From positions 49,526,014-49,590,013 of the forward strand of contig CM055099.1 of NCBI GenBank assembly GCA_029204225.1: a stretch of 64,000 nt of DNA, written 5' to 3'. Origin of the DNA: Diphasiastrum complanatum. Lineage: Eukaryota > Streptophyta > Lycopodiopsida > Lycopodiales > Lycopodiaceae. Shown piece after piece: positions 14,201-27,500 of this stretch; within the stretch, counting starts at the first letter, position 1; each line of letters starts with the position of its first letter. A model generated the notes under the pieces. It ran no database searches and had not been told where the DNA came from. It worked only from the letters and a program-made list of their open reading frames with translations. Made by a program: the position numbers and the translations under genes.

Positions 14201-17200
14201 CTGCCGAAAAGAAACTGGATCAAACAGTTGCAAGCCCTGGTGCATCAAAAACTAGAGCATCATCTGTTGTAGAGGAATCAACAAGTGCAGCAAGAGCACG
14301 ATCCTGATCCGCAAGTGATGGTGTATGATAAAAGACATCAATAGGCTCCCATGTGGCCTCCTCAACATGACGACCGTCCAACTGGACCAAAAACTGAATC
14401 TGCCGGCAGCGTCGACTATGGTGAAGGCGAACCTGGTGAATGGCAATTGGTAAGAAAGGGAACAGCTCAGGATCAACATCATGGCGACGAAGAGAACATC
14501 TCGGCCGCGTCATCTGAAACCAAGCAATATGGAACAACCATGAATGCCAAGGAACTAGAAGAAGATCAAGTAGCAACCAGGAATGCCAAGGTATCCATAA
14601 TCCCCAAGATAGTAGAGGATGAGCCCAAAAGATAGGGACATCATACCAAGGTATCGAAAAAGCCCGAGATGGTAGAACTGCATCAGCAACGGGAAGCCAA
14701 TAAGGAAACTGGAAAAGAGATGGACACTCATCGCGAATAGCCGCATCATACACGTAACCATCAACCATACCCCAAGAAAAGATAGCAGCATCGGAGGACC
14801 AGCACCAAGGAGTAGGAACATAAGCAGGATGACAGGCATAAATTATAATATGGATGTAATAGCTGTTAGAAATCCATAAATTATAATATGGATGGATAGA
14901 TTAGGATTCGAATCCAGGACCTCCCTCATACCGGATGGGATGCTCTACCACTGAGCTATCCGCCCTGTTTGATAGTTCTCTCTAGAGTGTGGATTGATAT
15001 TCCAACACCCCCCCTCAAGCCACACTTGGTTGGGGTCCTAGCTGTCATCTGCTCCACAACTTGGGCCACCTAACCATGGCTTTGACACCATGAACTGTTA
15101 GGTCTAACTTGGCTCTGATATCATGTTAGAAATCTATAAATTATAATATGGATGGACAGACTAGGATTCGAACCCAAGACCTCCCTCATACCGGATGGCA
15201 TGCTCTACCACTGGGCTATCCGCCCTGTTTGATAGTTCGTTCTAGAGTGTGGATTGATGTTCCAACAATAGCATGGAAAAGCAAGCGATATGCCAGGAAA
15301 CATGGAGCATAAAGAGATCATCCTGACAAAGGATAGCTAAAATGGAGAAATGTTAAAGCCCAAGGTATCCATAAGGTCCATGAATGAGAAGTAGCAATGG
15401 CACACGGTACCTTCAAGGCCCCTATCACGAGAAGAGTAGCATGCCAAAAGCTCTAGAAGGTCCAAGAAATCAAGGCATCATCTAAAAAGACATGATGCAT
15501 GAAAACAATAGCAACAAATCTAGAAATAGTAGAGGCCCCAACTGAAAAACTATAGCCGAAAAACTCATCCAGAAAGACCTCATATGGACATACCAATCCA
15601 TCATAGGATACACCAAAAACGGATGGAGAATCGGATGACCCATCGGAATTGGCCGCAAGTGTAATCCCAAAGTACACACCAGGCGCACAAGTGAGGAATA
15701 GAAGAAATGCACTGGAACGAGGAACAGGATCCCCAACATCAATAGCAAGCATCAGAGCAATATCCATGTGTAGCTGGGAATGAGTATCAAAGCACATATG
15801 AGCAATATTGAAGTATATGGTGACATCATCGCCAAAGACTATCCAAGAGAGGAGAAGGAACTCTCTCAAGGTACTCTGATGGTCTCGAAAAACCATAACA
15901 AAGTGACAACTCAGAATCGAAGACCAAGCGATATGGAGCAACCTGAAATGACGGGGAACCTGAAGATCACCTGGATAAACAGTAGCTGGAACGGAGGCAA
16001 TAACCCAAGCCATCATGATATATCAAGTTTGACAATGAGCAACATCCAAGGAACAGATAGAGAGCCACATGCATAATCATAGAGATATCCGCACCATAGG
16101 CGATCAATAATATGGAAAAACCAGCACCAATCAAGAGGTCCAAATGGAAACCAAGCTATACGTAATAACCAGGAATGCCGTATATCCATAGCATCGGCAT
16201 GGACTGCAGCAAACCTACATGTAGAAACACAAGGAGACTGAAGGATGCCCGTATACTGATCTAGAAAGATCCTAGCATATAAATACCCTAGATAAGTAAT
16301 AGTGACCATCTGGCAAATATCCTCGGATGGAAAATGTGTAACGGTAAGGGCCAAAGGCGCATGAATCATGTAAGGAACCGTAGAAATATCATGAGGCAGA
16401 TCACAAACCTCAAGCAGAGATCCATGGAGTAAAGCGAAAGAAGATACAACCTGATTACCAATAGCGAGGGAACCATCAAACGTGGACCCGTGAAGAACCC
16501 CATAGAAATCAGCAGGAACATCGGCCATAACAGACTCAAGAGATGGAGATATAGAGACTAATGAAGAAGATACTGCACCAACCACCGAACCAGGAGGACT
16601 ATCTGAGGTATGCACAAAAGCAATTGTAGAAATACCACCAAGGTATACGGCCTCAATATCAATAAAACCAGGAATGACCACTGAATACAATATCTGTGAA
16701 TCAAGGCATATACGCACAAGGCACACAACAACAACTTGTAAATCCGGAGCAGCATCAACCTGAGGAAGAGGACCCACGGATGGTGAAAGTGAAGCAGCAA
16801 CTGATGTACTCTGAATGGAAAGAAGAGCTGCATCTTGAGCCTTTGGCAGCGCATAGACTGCTTCCCAGTAACCAACTGATAGTCACCCTTGAGAATCAAT
16901 ACCAGCAAGTGAATGATGCTGACCAGTATGAGTAAAGGAAAGTGTCTGCTGAGAGAGATCCACAACAACAGTACCAAAAGTGAAGAGAACCAGTCTGCAC
17001 CAAAAATAATGTCATAGTGCTCCAGAGAAATGATGTAGAAATCTACCTGACCAGAAAAATCACTGATGCGATAATGCAAGCCTTGAATCATCTGAGAACT
17101 AGGAAAAGAATGGGAACAAGCAACCTCAACACTGAGAGGCTGGGAAGCAAGAACAGGTGTAGCACGAATCCTGGTGGAACTGTAACTGCTAATAAATGAA

Positions 17201-19067
17201 TGTGTACTGCCTGTATCCACTTAATCAAAAGTAACTTCTCTTACTCGATGTCATGTTGGTAAGGCTAAGGTTTACCTTATGACATCACTGACTTCTCTAT
17301 ATAGATTTGTGAAATTGGATATATTCTAATTTCACAAATAGATATATACTAAAGCATTGTACTCTCGCCCCGCATCTAGAATAATATGATCCACAAATGG
17401 AACAACATACGTAGGCATAATAACAGAAGCATCAACTGATAAGTTCTGGCCTAAATATGCATCTAGAAGAACCGCATACTCATCTAGACGGGTATCAGCA
17501 AAATCAGCTAGTGAGTATACGATAGGACCATCATGAAATGTATAACCATATGCCATATGGAGATCTACGAGTAGCCAAAGCATCTAAAAGAGCAACCGTA
17601 GACCCATGAATAATATCGAAATAAGGAGCATAGGCGACAACATCTATAGCATGGTGCTTACTCAACAACAATATCAAAGCATGCAACATCGACAATAGTA
17701 GGAAGGCATACTATATGACTATCAAAGCGTGGAACAATATTATAGCATGCAACAACATCAGTAGCACCATCAAAGCATGCAACGACATCATCAATAGTAT
17801 CAAGGACTATATCAGGCGCAACCTGTATATGTGAATCAGCTTCAGTAGGAACCTGTATATGTGACTCTGCCTCACTATGGGATACAATGATGAGCTCAGG
17901 TAGATCAATAACTATCTCAAGTAAATCAGGCAACTCGCTCACACCGTGTGATATAGAATCATCCTCACGTGTATCGCTAGCAACGTGTGAATCAACCTGA
18001 TGTGAATCGCTAGAAATGTGTGACTCTATCTCTATTTGTCCTGCACAAGAAAATGGAACCTCAGAGGAATCAGAAGGAGTAAAACTCTCAAGACCTATAA
18101 TACCACTCGTAAGAGTGACAGGAGGAACGGTTGCAAAATTATCATCGTAAAATATAAGAAGGCGAAGTACTGGTAGAAAGTCATGCCACTCATAGATAGA
18201 CGGATGAGAATGGACATAGTCAAACCACTTCGACCTAGCAGAACCCTTTAAGAGAAAAATTGCATCAAGAATCTTATTAGGACCTGGACAAGTTGGCCGA
18301 GAAGTATCAAAGTAATATTGAAGACGTGTGAGCCATTTGTCGAACATATGTTCAGATGGTATATCACTATTAAAAACAAAAAGATAATCTAAAGGGGATA
18401 GAGACCGAAAATCAGAAGTCATGATAAAAAATAAAATTAAAAGGAACGGAAAAGAATACGTAACCCAATGATCCAAAATTTGGGTGGTTTTTATTTTTAT
18501 TTTTTTATAATGGAGCGTAGAAAACGAAGAAAAAGTGAAAACGAAATCGATGATGAAAATGAATTATGGAATTGAAACGCAACAAATAACGAAAGACAAA
18601 ATGAAAAATGCGACGGAAAACACAAACTACAAAATGGAATGGAAATAGCAAAACAACAGCCACAGGCAAAAAGTTAAGCCAGACAAGACGCTAATCAAGT
18701 GGACGAACTGAAGGAGAGGACATAAGTCGTCACAACACGTACACCAATGAAAAGACGTGAAAAAGCCTGCTAAAGAAAAAAAAAGAGGGAAATGACAAAT
18801 AGTGTAAGTAGTACCTCGCAACTGCAATCGAAAGCGTGTTGAAAACGGTAGTAAAATGGAGAGATATCAGGCAGCCACCAAATAGAGATAAGAGGGGCCT
18901 ACAAAAGCAACCAAATAATGAGAGAAATAAGTAGCAAGTAGTGGAGTATATGGCTGGAAAATGGACAGCCAAGTAAGGAAGGTGAGTGCCAAAAAGAGAG
19001 AGTTAGGCAGCTAGCAAGCAAAAGTTGGAATGCTTTGCTGGCTGCCAACCCATCTGCCAGCTCAGTT

Positions 19068-19153
<86 letters not shown>

Positions 19154-22100
19154 TTCTCTGCATTACTGCGACGCCCACTTCAATTGCGTAGTTGAGATTT
19201 TGTAACTTGTATGGTTAGTCTATTTACAACTAATCAAAAATTGTGTCATACAAAGTACAGAGAATATGTTTCTCTTTGGCTCTTGTTTTTTTGGCAGTTG
19301 GACTAGCAGCTTTTACTAGATTCAGATCCAATAAAATGTGAGCTGTTAAGGCTCAAACATGGGACCAAAGAAACGTTGGATGCCAAGCTAACTGACCAAG
19401 CCAATTAATCGCCTGTGATTAATGCTTATCGTAATCATTCATTTCTTTCCAATAAGGATTCTCCTTTCGTGTGGTTGTGGTGGTGTAGCATGCTTGGCTT
19501 GCCCACTGTTACGTACCCATAAGGACACGCAACAGGTAACTTGAGGTGACGGGGTCTCATTTATGGGACAGAATGTTGGTCTAGAGCTATAGGTCTTTGG
19601 GGTGCCACGTGTCAATGTTCTATTGGGGCGAGGCGACCCTAAAGACCTATAGCTCCAGACCAGCGTTCCGTCCCATAAATGAGACCATCACCTCAAGTTA
19701 CCTGTTGCGTGCCCTTATGGGTACGTAACATTCCCTCCACACCCACCTAGGTTCAGTTCTCTCCCACACATCAGTGGAAACAAGAATAAAAAGTTCCCTT
19801 CAACAGAGGCTGAATTTCATAAGGTGCCAAAAAGTTTGGAATGGAAAGCACGTTTTTATTGTTCTCATTGAAGATCAGCCTCCAAGCTAACAGTGGATTA
19901 TTGATATTGAGTTTCAGCTACTGTTTTAGAGACCAAATGAAGAGGGCTGCTGCCCTGTGAACTAGCTCTTGAGCACATTTTCCTTGATGTGTGCATTCTA
20001 TCACATATGAATTGGTTGCTTGGTACACAGGACTACATCAAGGAAAGTGACAACTTGGTGTCTCTTCATGCACAAATTCGTGACTGCGATTGCATCTTGA
20101 TGCAGATGGAGGCTTTACTTGGTGGGTTTCAGGTAACTCTGCTTAGGAGAATCTTTTGTACATTGTGGATTGATGGTCTAACATTTTGTGGGGACGCCAA
20201 AGGATTGAAGATTGCAGATCTTATTTGTTATGTCGGCTTTCATAGACATGACATCAAAATATGGAAATTCTGTTGGTACATTGTGGTTAACGATATGAAC
20301 AACTGAAGAAGCTAGTACCTGAATATGTAGGCTGACTTGGGATCAATTAGCTCTGAGATTAAGAGCCTCCAAGAACAGTCAAAGAGTATGGGGCTGAAGC
20401 TTCGCAACAGGAGGGTATGTTTCAAGTCAAAGCTGTCATATAAGCATCAAGATTGCTGCAATGCTCAATTCAGTTTGATCTTTCTTATGTGTATGAATGA
20501 AAATGCTTGCACACTGCATAAAAATTCGATCTAATGATTGTAGGTTGCAGAGTTGAAATTGGCTCGTTTTGTCGAAGACATTGTTATTCCTCCAAATATG
20601 GTCGACATCATTATTGATGGAGAGGTAACATGAGGCTTTCCCCTCAATATGTCTTTGGGTCTGCAGTTGCTCTTGCTATAATTTAGCATGTCTTTTCATC
20701 TGAATTTTTGAGCTTCCCTATGGTCAGGTTAATGAAGAATACGTGAGGAACCTGCAAATTTTGAGCAAAAAAGTGCATTTTATCAATGAAGATCCAGCAG
20801 CAAAAGTATCCGCAGCTTATAAAGATGTTGAGCCTGAGGTTGAAAAGCTTCGTCTGAAGGCTGTTGCCAAGGTGTTCAATACTACGATCTTATTCATAAC
20901 CCACCAGTACTATCGACTATCCTAGCAAAAAAATGGCTGTTCGATTGGCTATTTAGCTCAAATTTACACTAATTGTAGCTCTTTCACTGTTTTAGGCACG
21001 AGAATTTATTATGCAGAAGCTGTATGCACTGAGGAAACCCAAAACAAACATTCAAATCCTTCAACAAAATGTGCTTCTGAAGTATAAGTACGTATGAGTA
21101 CAGAAATTTCTGCTTAGTCCAACAGACATTGGATCCTTTTTTGTTATGATGTCTTGTGGTATTGATGAATTTGTATTTATGAGTTTGGATTTTGGCTGAT
21201 ATTTGTGTGTGTGCATATATTTAAGTTAGGCATTGACTCACACAACTTATGTTATTGCAGTGATAACTTTTAGAAGCTCGTGGTTCTATAGTTTATGAAA
21301 TTACTTGTTTATCTATGTTTTGGCACAGAAAATGAGAAAAATAATCGGTTAATTTGTTATGTTCCGTTTTGTTCTGTTCCTATGGAGCAAAACGTTCTAA
21401 CAAACTTTGGAGTTCATGTCTTTTCTTCAGGTGCTTAAGTGTGCTTTGTTTACATTTGAAGGTTTGTGCAGGTATCTTGCTACTTTTTTGCGTGAACATG
21501 GAAAAGAGGTTTACCCAGAAGTGCGTGCAGCGTATGTGGACACCATGAACAAGGTATTTTCTTCTACCTCTTGATTGATTTTCTCTTTCAAGAGCAAAAA
21601 GACAAATTGGTATATTTCTTAACATATAATCTACAGATACACAGACAAAAGTTATTAGCATGGCAAATACAAGTGGCTCTTTTGACAATATAGGAATTTC
21701 TGGTAACCAAAATGGTCTCCAGCTGGGGACAAATGGGCATCTGACAAAGTTTCTGGTAGAAAGGCATAGTACTAAGTACATGGAATCGCTGCAGGTAGAG
21801 GAAATTAATGTCTATGTATGAAAAATGTTTCATTGAAAGACAGGAATTTTTCTAGTCAAGGAGGATCATTTTCCTCCACATAGATGACTACTTACTCTTT
21901 TCTTGTTCCTCCATGCAAGTCACACCAGGCTAATCTTTCTGTTTCAACTTAACCACATCAAACTTAATACTTTTGGAAGTATTTTCAAAGGTTATATATG
22001 GTTGTTAGAATTTTGAGCTAAATAGCAATTTGTTTAGGAGACATTCTTGTCCTCAGGTGAATTTTTGTGCTACATGTGCTAATATTTGAGTCCTTTTGAC

Positions 22101-24438
22101 ATTTGAGTCATAATTCTTGAGTTCTAACATTTATGCACCCTCCTAGATGAGTAGCTTCAACTTGACATAATACATTGTACATATTTTTGTAAAATTTTTG
22201 CACATGCCACATTTGAGTTACTGTTATGTCGAATTTCAAATTTGGAACTAGCTAGTAGCTGTCACTGTTTACATTCGAAATTGAACTTTCAATCTTAATA
22301 TTTGGAAATTGGCAATGATGATTAATCATTATAGATTTGAGTGTACAATGTTAACAATTGAATGTAGTATGTAGGTAATGACATATGTAATATGGAATTT
22401 GAATTTGGAAAATGAAATTTGAATGATGAATCTGGTTTCTAGGATTCTGAATATGGACTCTAGCTAGGGGCCTCTTGTTAGCAACTTTGCATAACTGGAG
22501 TTTCATTAGAACTTGGAACGAAGCACTTTTAGTATTTACATTTTCCAACAAGTTATTTGTGATTGTAAATGTAAGTCTTAAGATTCAAGTTAACACTTAA
22601 TAGTGTCTTGAAGTCTTCTAGTTTCTATTGAGGCAAGGTTTGTTATTTGTCCAAAATTTTGAGTCAATAGTGTCAATGTGGTTAGAGCTTAGTTGTTACC
22701 AGAGTCTAGTGATGTTAGAACTTTGAAAGAAGCATAGCGAAACAATGTTGCAAATCTCGAAACAATGTAATCTTGTCGATTTATGTTGCAAAACTAGTGG
22801 GTCCTTCTCCCTTTGTTGTATTGTATCTGTGTATATTGCAAGAACTTTGTGGTCCTTTTCCCTCTGTTTGCATTTGTTATAGAGTTTCATTAGACTAGTC
22901 TATATTAAATTGGAATCACCATCTTCTGAATGTAGGTCTACAGTACCCATTTTCGGACTTACATACAGGCCTTGGAAAAGCTGCAACTAGACATTGTGAC
23001 AAGAAACGATCTACTAGGAGTGGAGGATTCTCGAAGTACGGGATTGTTTTCCCGTGGACGTGAAAGTTTGAAAAACCGATCTGCTGTGTTTGCACTGGGA
23101 GATCGTGCAAATATGCTTAAAGTATGTCTTTGCAGTGAGTCACATTCTCTTTACAGAAAGTTTTTATTGAATTTTTGATTTCTATTCAAGTTATATGCTA
23201 GTAGTATAGCTTATTTGTATGTGCTGCAAGTTTTACTCTTGGCAAAGGAATCGTTAATTCATAGAACACTGTTTTGTGAGTATTGGGCAAGGGTACCAGC
23301 ATGCCTAGCTGTTTTGGTCTCAATATTAACTAGTATTTGAATCATACCCCCCTTGATGGATTCCTGATGCAAGAATGAATTATCTAATTCTGAAAGGTAG
23401 GGAGTATTTGTCTCACTGATAAACTTGCTATGAAGTTTTGGAAGCTAAATGGCAAGCTAGTAACAACATTAGGCTATATTTGATACTTTTTCACCAGCAA
23501 GATGTAATTGTTCTGTGATGTTTCTCACTCTTCATTTTTGTGTGCAGTGACTATATCACTAACTTTCTTAAACAGTCAAAACTTTTACAAAACTCTAGGA
23601 ACCCCTCTTTAGTCAAGGAGACCAAAGCAACATGATCTGCATATAAGAGAATGGCAATCAGAATATACCCAAGTCGGCAACCTGTACCACCACTCTGCTC
23701 AATGACTCTGTCAAGCTCATCAATATATAGTCCGAATAGTGTAGGTGAAAGGGAACAACCTTGTTTCACCCCAATGGTGCTCCATATATGCTCTGAGAGG
23801 CCAGTGTCACCCCGAAAACATCCATGAACTCGCTCATAAAGTGCCATCACAGCTAGAACTGCGTCAATAGAGAAGCCAAGATCACGTAGTCGCTGGATGA
23901 GAAGAAAGCATGGAAATCGTGCGGGAAGTGGAGTAAAGAGGCAAGGGCTTCCTGGTAAGTCTCGATGTAAGGGTGAGCGAAGTTGTATTTGGAAGCACGA
24001 TCGATGGAGGAACGAGGTGAGGTTCGTGGTGTTGGGACAGAGGAGTGATCAAAGAGAGTAGTGGGAATGACCTCGAGGTGTGATATCTGTGGAATGAGGG
24101 ATGGTGACCCCATGAGGTAATCAACAACATTGTGCCCGCCACTATGAGGGTAGCATGTGTAGCTGCCAGAATCAGGCCAACAAGCCAGGCCATTATAAAT
24201 GGCTAGCTCGTGAGAAAGAAAGAAAGAAAGAAAGAAAGCTTTATTAACGTCTTTTGGGCCTCTGTGGCTGCATTATACCAAAAAGAAAATATGTACAAGC
24301 AACAGTGGGAGCATCATTTATAGGAGGGTGTGGCCATAAAATGCTATAAACTAGCTACGAATGAAAGTAGAACAAAGCAGAAGTGAAATAAGCCCACAAC
24401 CCGGGCGAACAAGCTAGGCCATTATAAATGGCTAGCTC

Positions 24439-24511
<73 letters not shown>

Positions 24512-27500
24512 TTATTGTCCTTGGAGAGATGACATTTTTCTTTTCACGTTGATACATTCAGGAAATTGATCAGCCTGCAATAATTCCTCACATTGCTGAA
24601 GCTGGTGGCTCAAAGTACACTTACGAGATTCTATTTCGCAGTCTTCACAAGCTGCTAATGGACACGGCCACTTCTGAGTAGTGTATTTTAACCATTCTAT
24701 TGTTTTCACTCCTTTTTACATACTAGTGACACAAGATTGGCTAATCTCTTCTACCATTTAGTCATTGAAGACTGCTATTCCTATTTTCACTTGACAAAAC
24801 ACTGTTATTTTCAAAGGTTTTGAGGAACAAACAGGGCTAGTTAATGTGTAGAAGCCATTAATTTTATCAACTAATTGAAGTGCTCAAAATTGAGAATGTC
24901 GCTCCTCTGAAAAAAAATAAGATATTTGACTTTCTGAAGTTTCATGGTTATGCAGATACCTCTTCTGCTATAATTTTTTTGGAGAGGATGCTGTGTTCAA
25001 TGAAATCTTTGCTGGTATTTTTTTCGTTTTTATTCAATTCGATCTGGTTATTTATCCTCGTTCTCAGTTCTGTTTGGAATATTTTCAACTATGTACTTTG
25101 ACTAGTTCCCAGTATAAGAAGCTGTTTTAGCTAAGCCGTGTTCAGGTACTGTCCGAAACTGAAGTGGATTCTCATTCCATTTCCCATGAGACTTTCTACC
25201 TCAACCTGCTTTACAGAGAGGATACTGTCAGGTGGGTGTGAAACTAAAGACAGCCTGTTATGGGTCCATACTAAGATGTATGGGAGGACTAGTGATGTAT
25301 TATTGTAGCATGTCCTTAGTTTCTTCTCTAAAAAATTTACCAAATTTAAATTTTAAACAAGCAAATAAATGCCCAATTGCAAGCTATAACAATTCTGGGA
25401 TACTCTTGAAATAATGTTTTAGCAAATGTAGTTGGGTAAATTGGGTACTCAGAACACGATAAGTAATTAAGTGAACCATAACATGGTTCATAGATCCAGC
25501 GGTACCGGGATCCGCGGATCCCGGTACTGTGGATCCACTGTGGTACCGCGGATCCATACTGATCCGCGGTACCACAATATTTATTATTTTTTAATATATA
25601 ATATTTTTGTAATTTTTATTATATTAATATATATATTTTTAACCTAATCCCCCCCCCTCGCTTCATCTCTCTCCCTGCCCATCGCCCTGCTGTCCGCGCC
25701 CTCTCTGTTGTATGCCCACTCCTCGCCATCATACTGTCTTCGCGTTGCACTGATCGCGTCCGCCCCTGCTATTGCTATTTCGGCCTTTGTTGTTGTTTTT
25801 TCAAGCCTTCCGACTCCTATCGCACTCAAAGAGATCTCTGCCTTCTTTCCCCAGTTCCTTCTACAGAGATGGTGCATTCCAACCTTGCCGATCTGTGGGA
25901 CGAGGTGGACATTGTCAGGCGGGTTCCCGACAAGTCCAACAAGTCCGGTGCAAAGATCGTTAGCTGTCAATATTGCCTGGCCGAGTTCGTTGCCACCCTC
26001 ACTCGCCTTAAAGGCCACCTACTCGGCGCACGCGCCAAAGATGGTGGCACACTGAATGCTGCCCCCTGTGCCAGCATGTCTGTTCCCGTCAGGCATCGAC
26101 TTCTGGATACCTAAGGGCCACGTCTTGTGGCGGGGGAGAACACCATTTCGGAGGGTGTTCTTCGGTTTTGCACCGCTCCTTACGTGGTTGACCCCGAGTT
26201 GCTGCCTGCTTGGCTGGCACGCACGAGGAGAGGGAGTGCATCCTCGTCCAGTCCCTTTGCCCCTCATCCCCCTCAGACAGCTCCGCCTCGCGCACCCCCA
26301 TCTGCACCCATTTCGGTGGATCCCGTCCCATCGCGTCCGCCAGTTGCCACTGCGGTTCCACCACCACCTACTGCACTCCCCCAGTTTACGACTTTCTCAT
26401 GGACTCTCCGCCACCCGAGCAGGAGTAGGCCCCGTATGCCAGTGACGAGGCCTTCCAGGATGTTGAGGAGATCCCTTCCTCCCTCCCTTCACATCCGGAT
26501 GACCTCCCTAGCTAGCAATTTTCGTATCCCATGCCAGATGTCCCCCCTCCACCAGTGTACCCCACTTATGTTGCTGCACCCATGCCCTTTGCTGCTCCCC
26601 CACATGCTGCACTCCGATTGGGTCCGTGGTCTGCTCCCCCACAGTCCCCGTGTGACGGTGTACCTGTCCGGATTTGCTGCTCCCCCACATGCTGCACTCC
26701 GATTGGGTCCGTGGTCTGCTCCCTCACAGTGCCCATGTGACGGTGTACCTGTTCGGATTTGCTGCCCCCCCCACATGCTGCACTCCCATTGACCACAAGG
26801 TCTGCTCTCCCACAGTGCCCCCAGTACAGTCCCCTTGTACAGTCCCCTGTACAGTAACATCTTTTTTCTAAACCCTAACTCTTTTTTTTCCTGAATTTTT
26901 TACCTTGTATTAGTTTGTTAAAAGGGCTTTTTATTAAAAAAAAAATAATAAAAAAGATTATTTTTGTGGTGCCGCCCTGGTACCGCTGGTCTGAGGGCGG
27001 CACCATAACCGCGGTACCACCATTATGGTACCGCGGTACCATAATGGCGGTACCACGTGCCACTATGACATGGTTATTTTTTTCATAAAAATATGAAATT
27101 ATGCACTACTAGTGATGTTACAAGATTGATCACGTTATACTCCATAGCAGACATGAGGGTCCGGGCCGGACGCGGGCATTCCACGTCCGCGTCCGGCGTC
27201 TGGACCCGGACGCGTCCGACCCCCGGACGCAGGGTCGGACGTGTCCATATTTTTTTTCATTTTTTTGGCTAAATAACTCTAAAAAAAAAAAAAAAAAAAA
27301 AAAACGGATGCGTCCGGGGACCCGGACTCGTCCGGAAAATTTGTTGAAAAAGCCAAATATCGTTAATATTTGTCAAAAGTTGGATGGAATTTTATAGGTT
27401 TTTTTCTATCTATTTTGCATTCGTTCCATATTTATCAATACCTTAGTTCCAATAAATATAGAATAAGAAAAAAAAACTCAAAATAAGAAATTCAATGCAT

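Larger units (their letters stand above)
13732..18480 (-). mobile_element. Non-autonomous Ty3/chromovirus-like element, 3' LTR kept, polymerase missing
   Basis: Minus strand. The 3' LTR (13732-14174) has the same AGTTATGGAC...GTAACT ends and body as the LTRs of the chromovirus at 36811. Going 5' to 3': gag-like frame (17658-18476), aspartic protease (within 16558-17220), a repeat-like region with no reverse transcriptase or integrase (about 14700-16500), and a C-terminal chromodomain (14220-14768). No 5' LTR is recognised to the right of 18480. A TRIM sits inside. Confidence 0.75.
25489..27067 (+). mobile_element. hAT-A: deleted hAT element with palindromic ends and perfect 8-bp TSD
   Basis: Flanked by the perfect 8-bp duplication ACATGGTT (25481-25488 and 27068-27075), the size typical of hAT. 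Ends are CATAG...CTATG. Both ends are clusters of GGTACC/GGATCC palindromes; the left includes a 28-bp palindrome with one mismatch (25501-25528). It keeps the BED-finger exon and a Pro-rich linker but lacks the catalytic region, which is replaced by about 90-bp repeats, so it needs a partner for transposition. Confidence 0.92.

Noticed and set aside
14351-16935. Plus-strand open frames at 14351-14635, 15780-16076 and 16696-16935
   Set aside because: Antisense to the gypsy frames and without motifs. The minus-strand protease and chromodomain show the true orientation.
20300-25100. CRISPR arrays, bacterial operons, ribosome binding sites
   Set aside because: None found; spliced eukaryotic exons and plant retrotransposons leave no room for a prokaryotic reading.
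26127-26792. A 221-codon Pro-rich frame in hAT-A as an independent gene
   Set aside because: It is the shifted linker of the transposase plus the minisatellite; sister copies place it inside gene 1.
27262-27304. Poly(A) run as a processed-pseudogene or SINE tail
   Set aside because: It sits between two GC-palindrome clusters of one small element rather than at the end of a retrocopied sequence.
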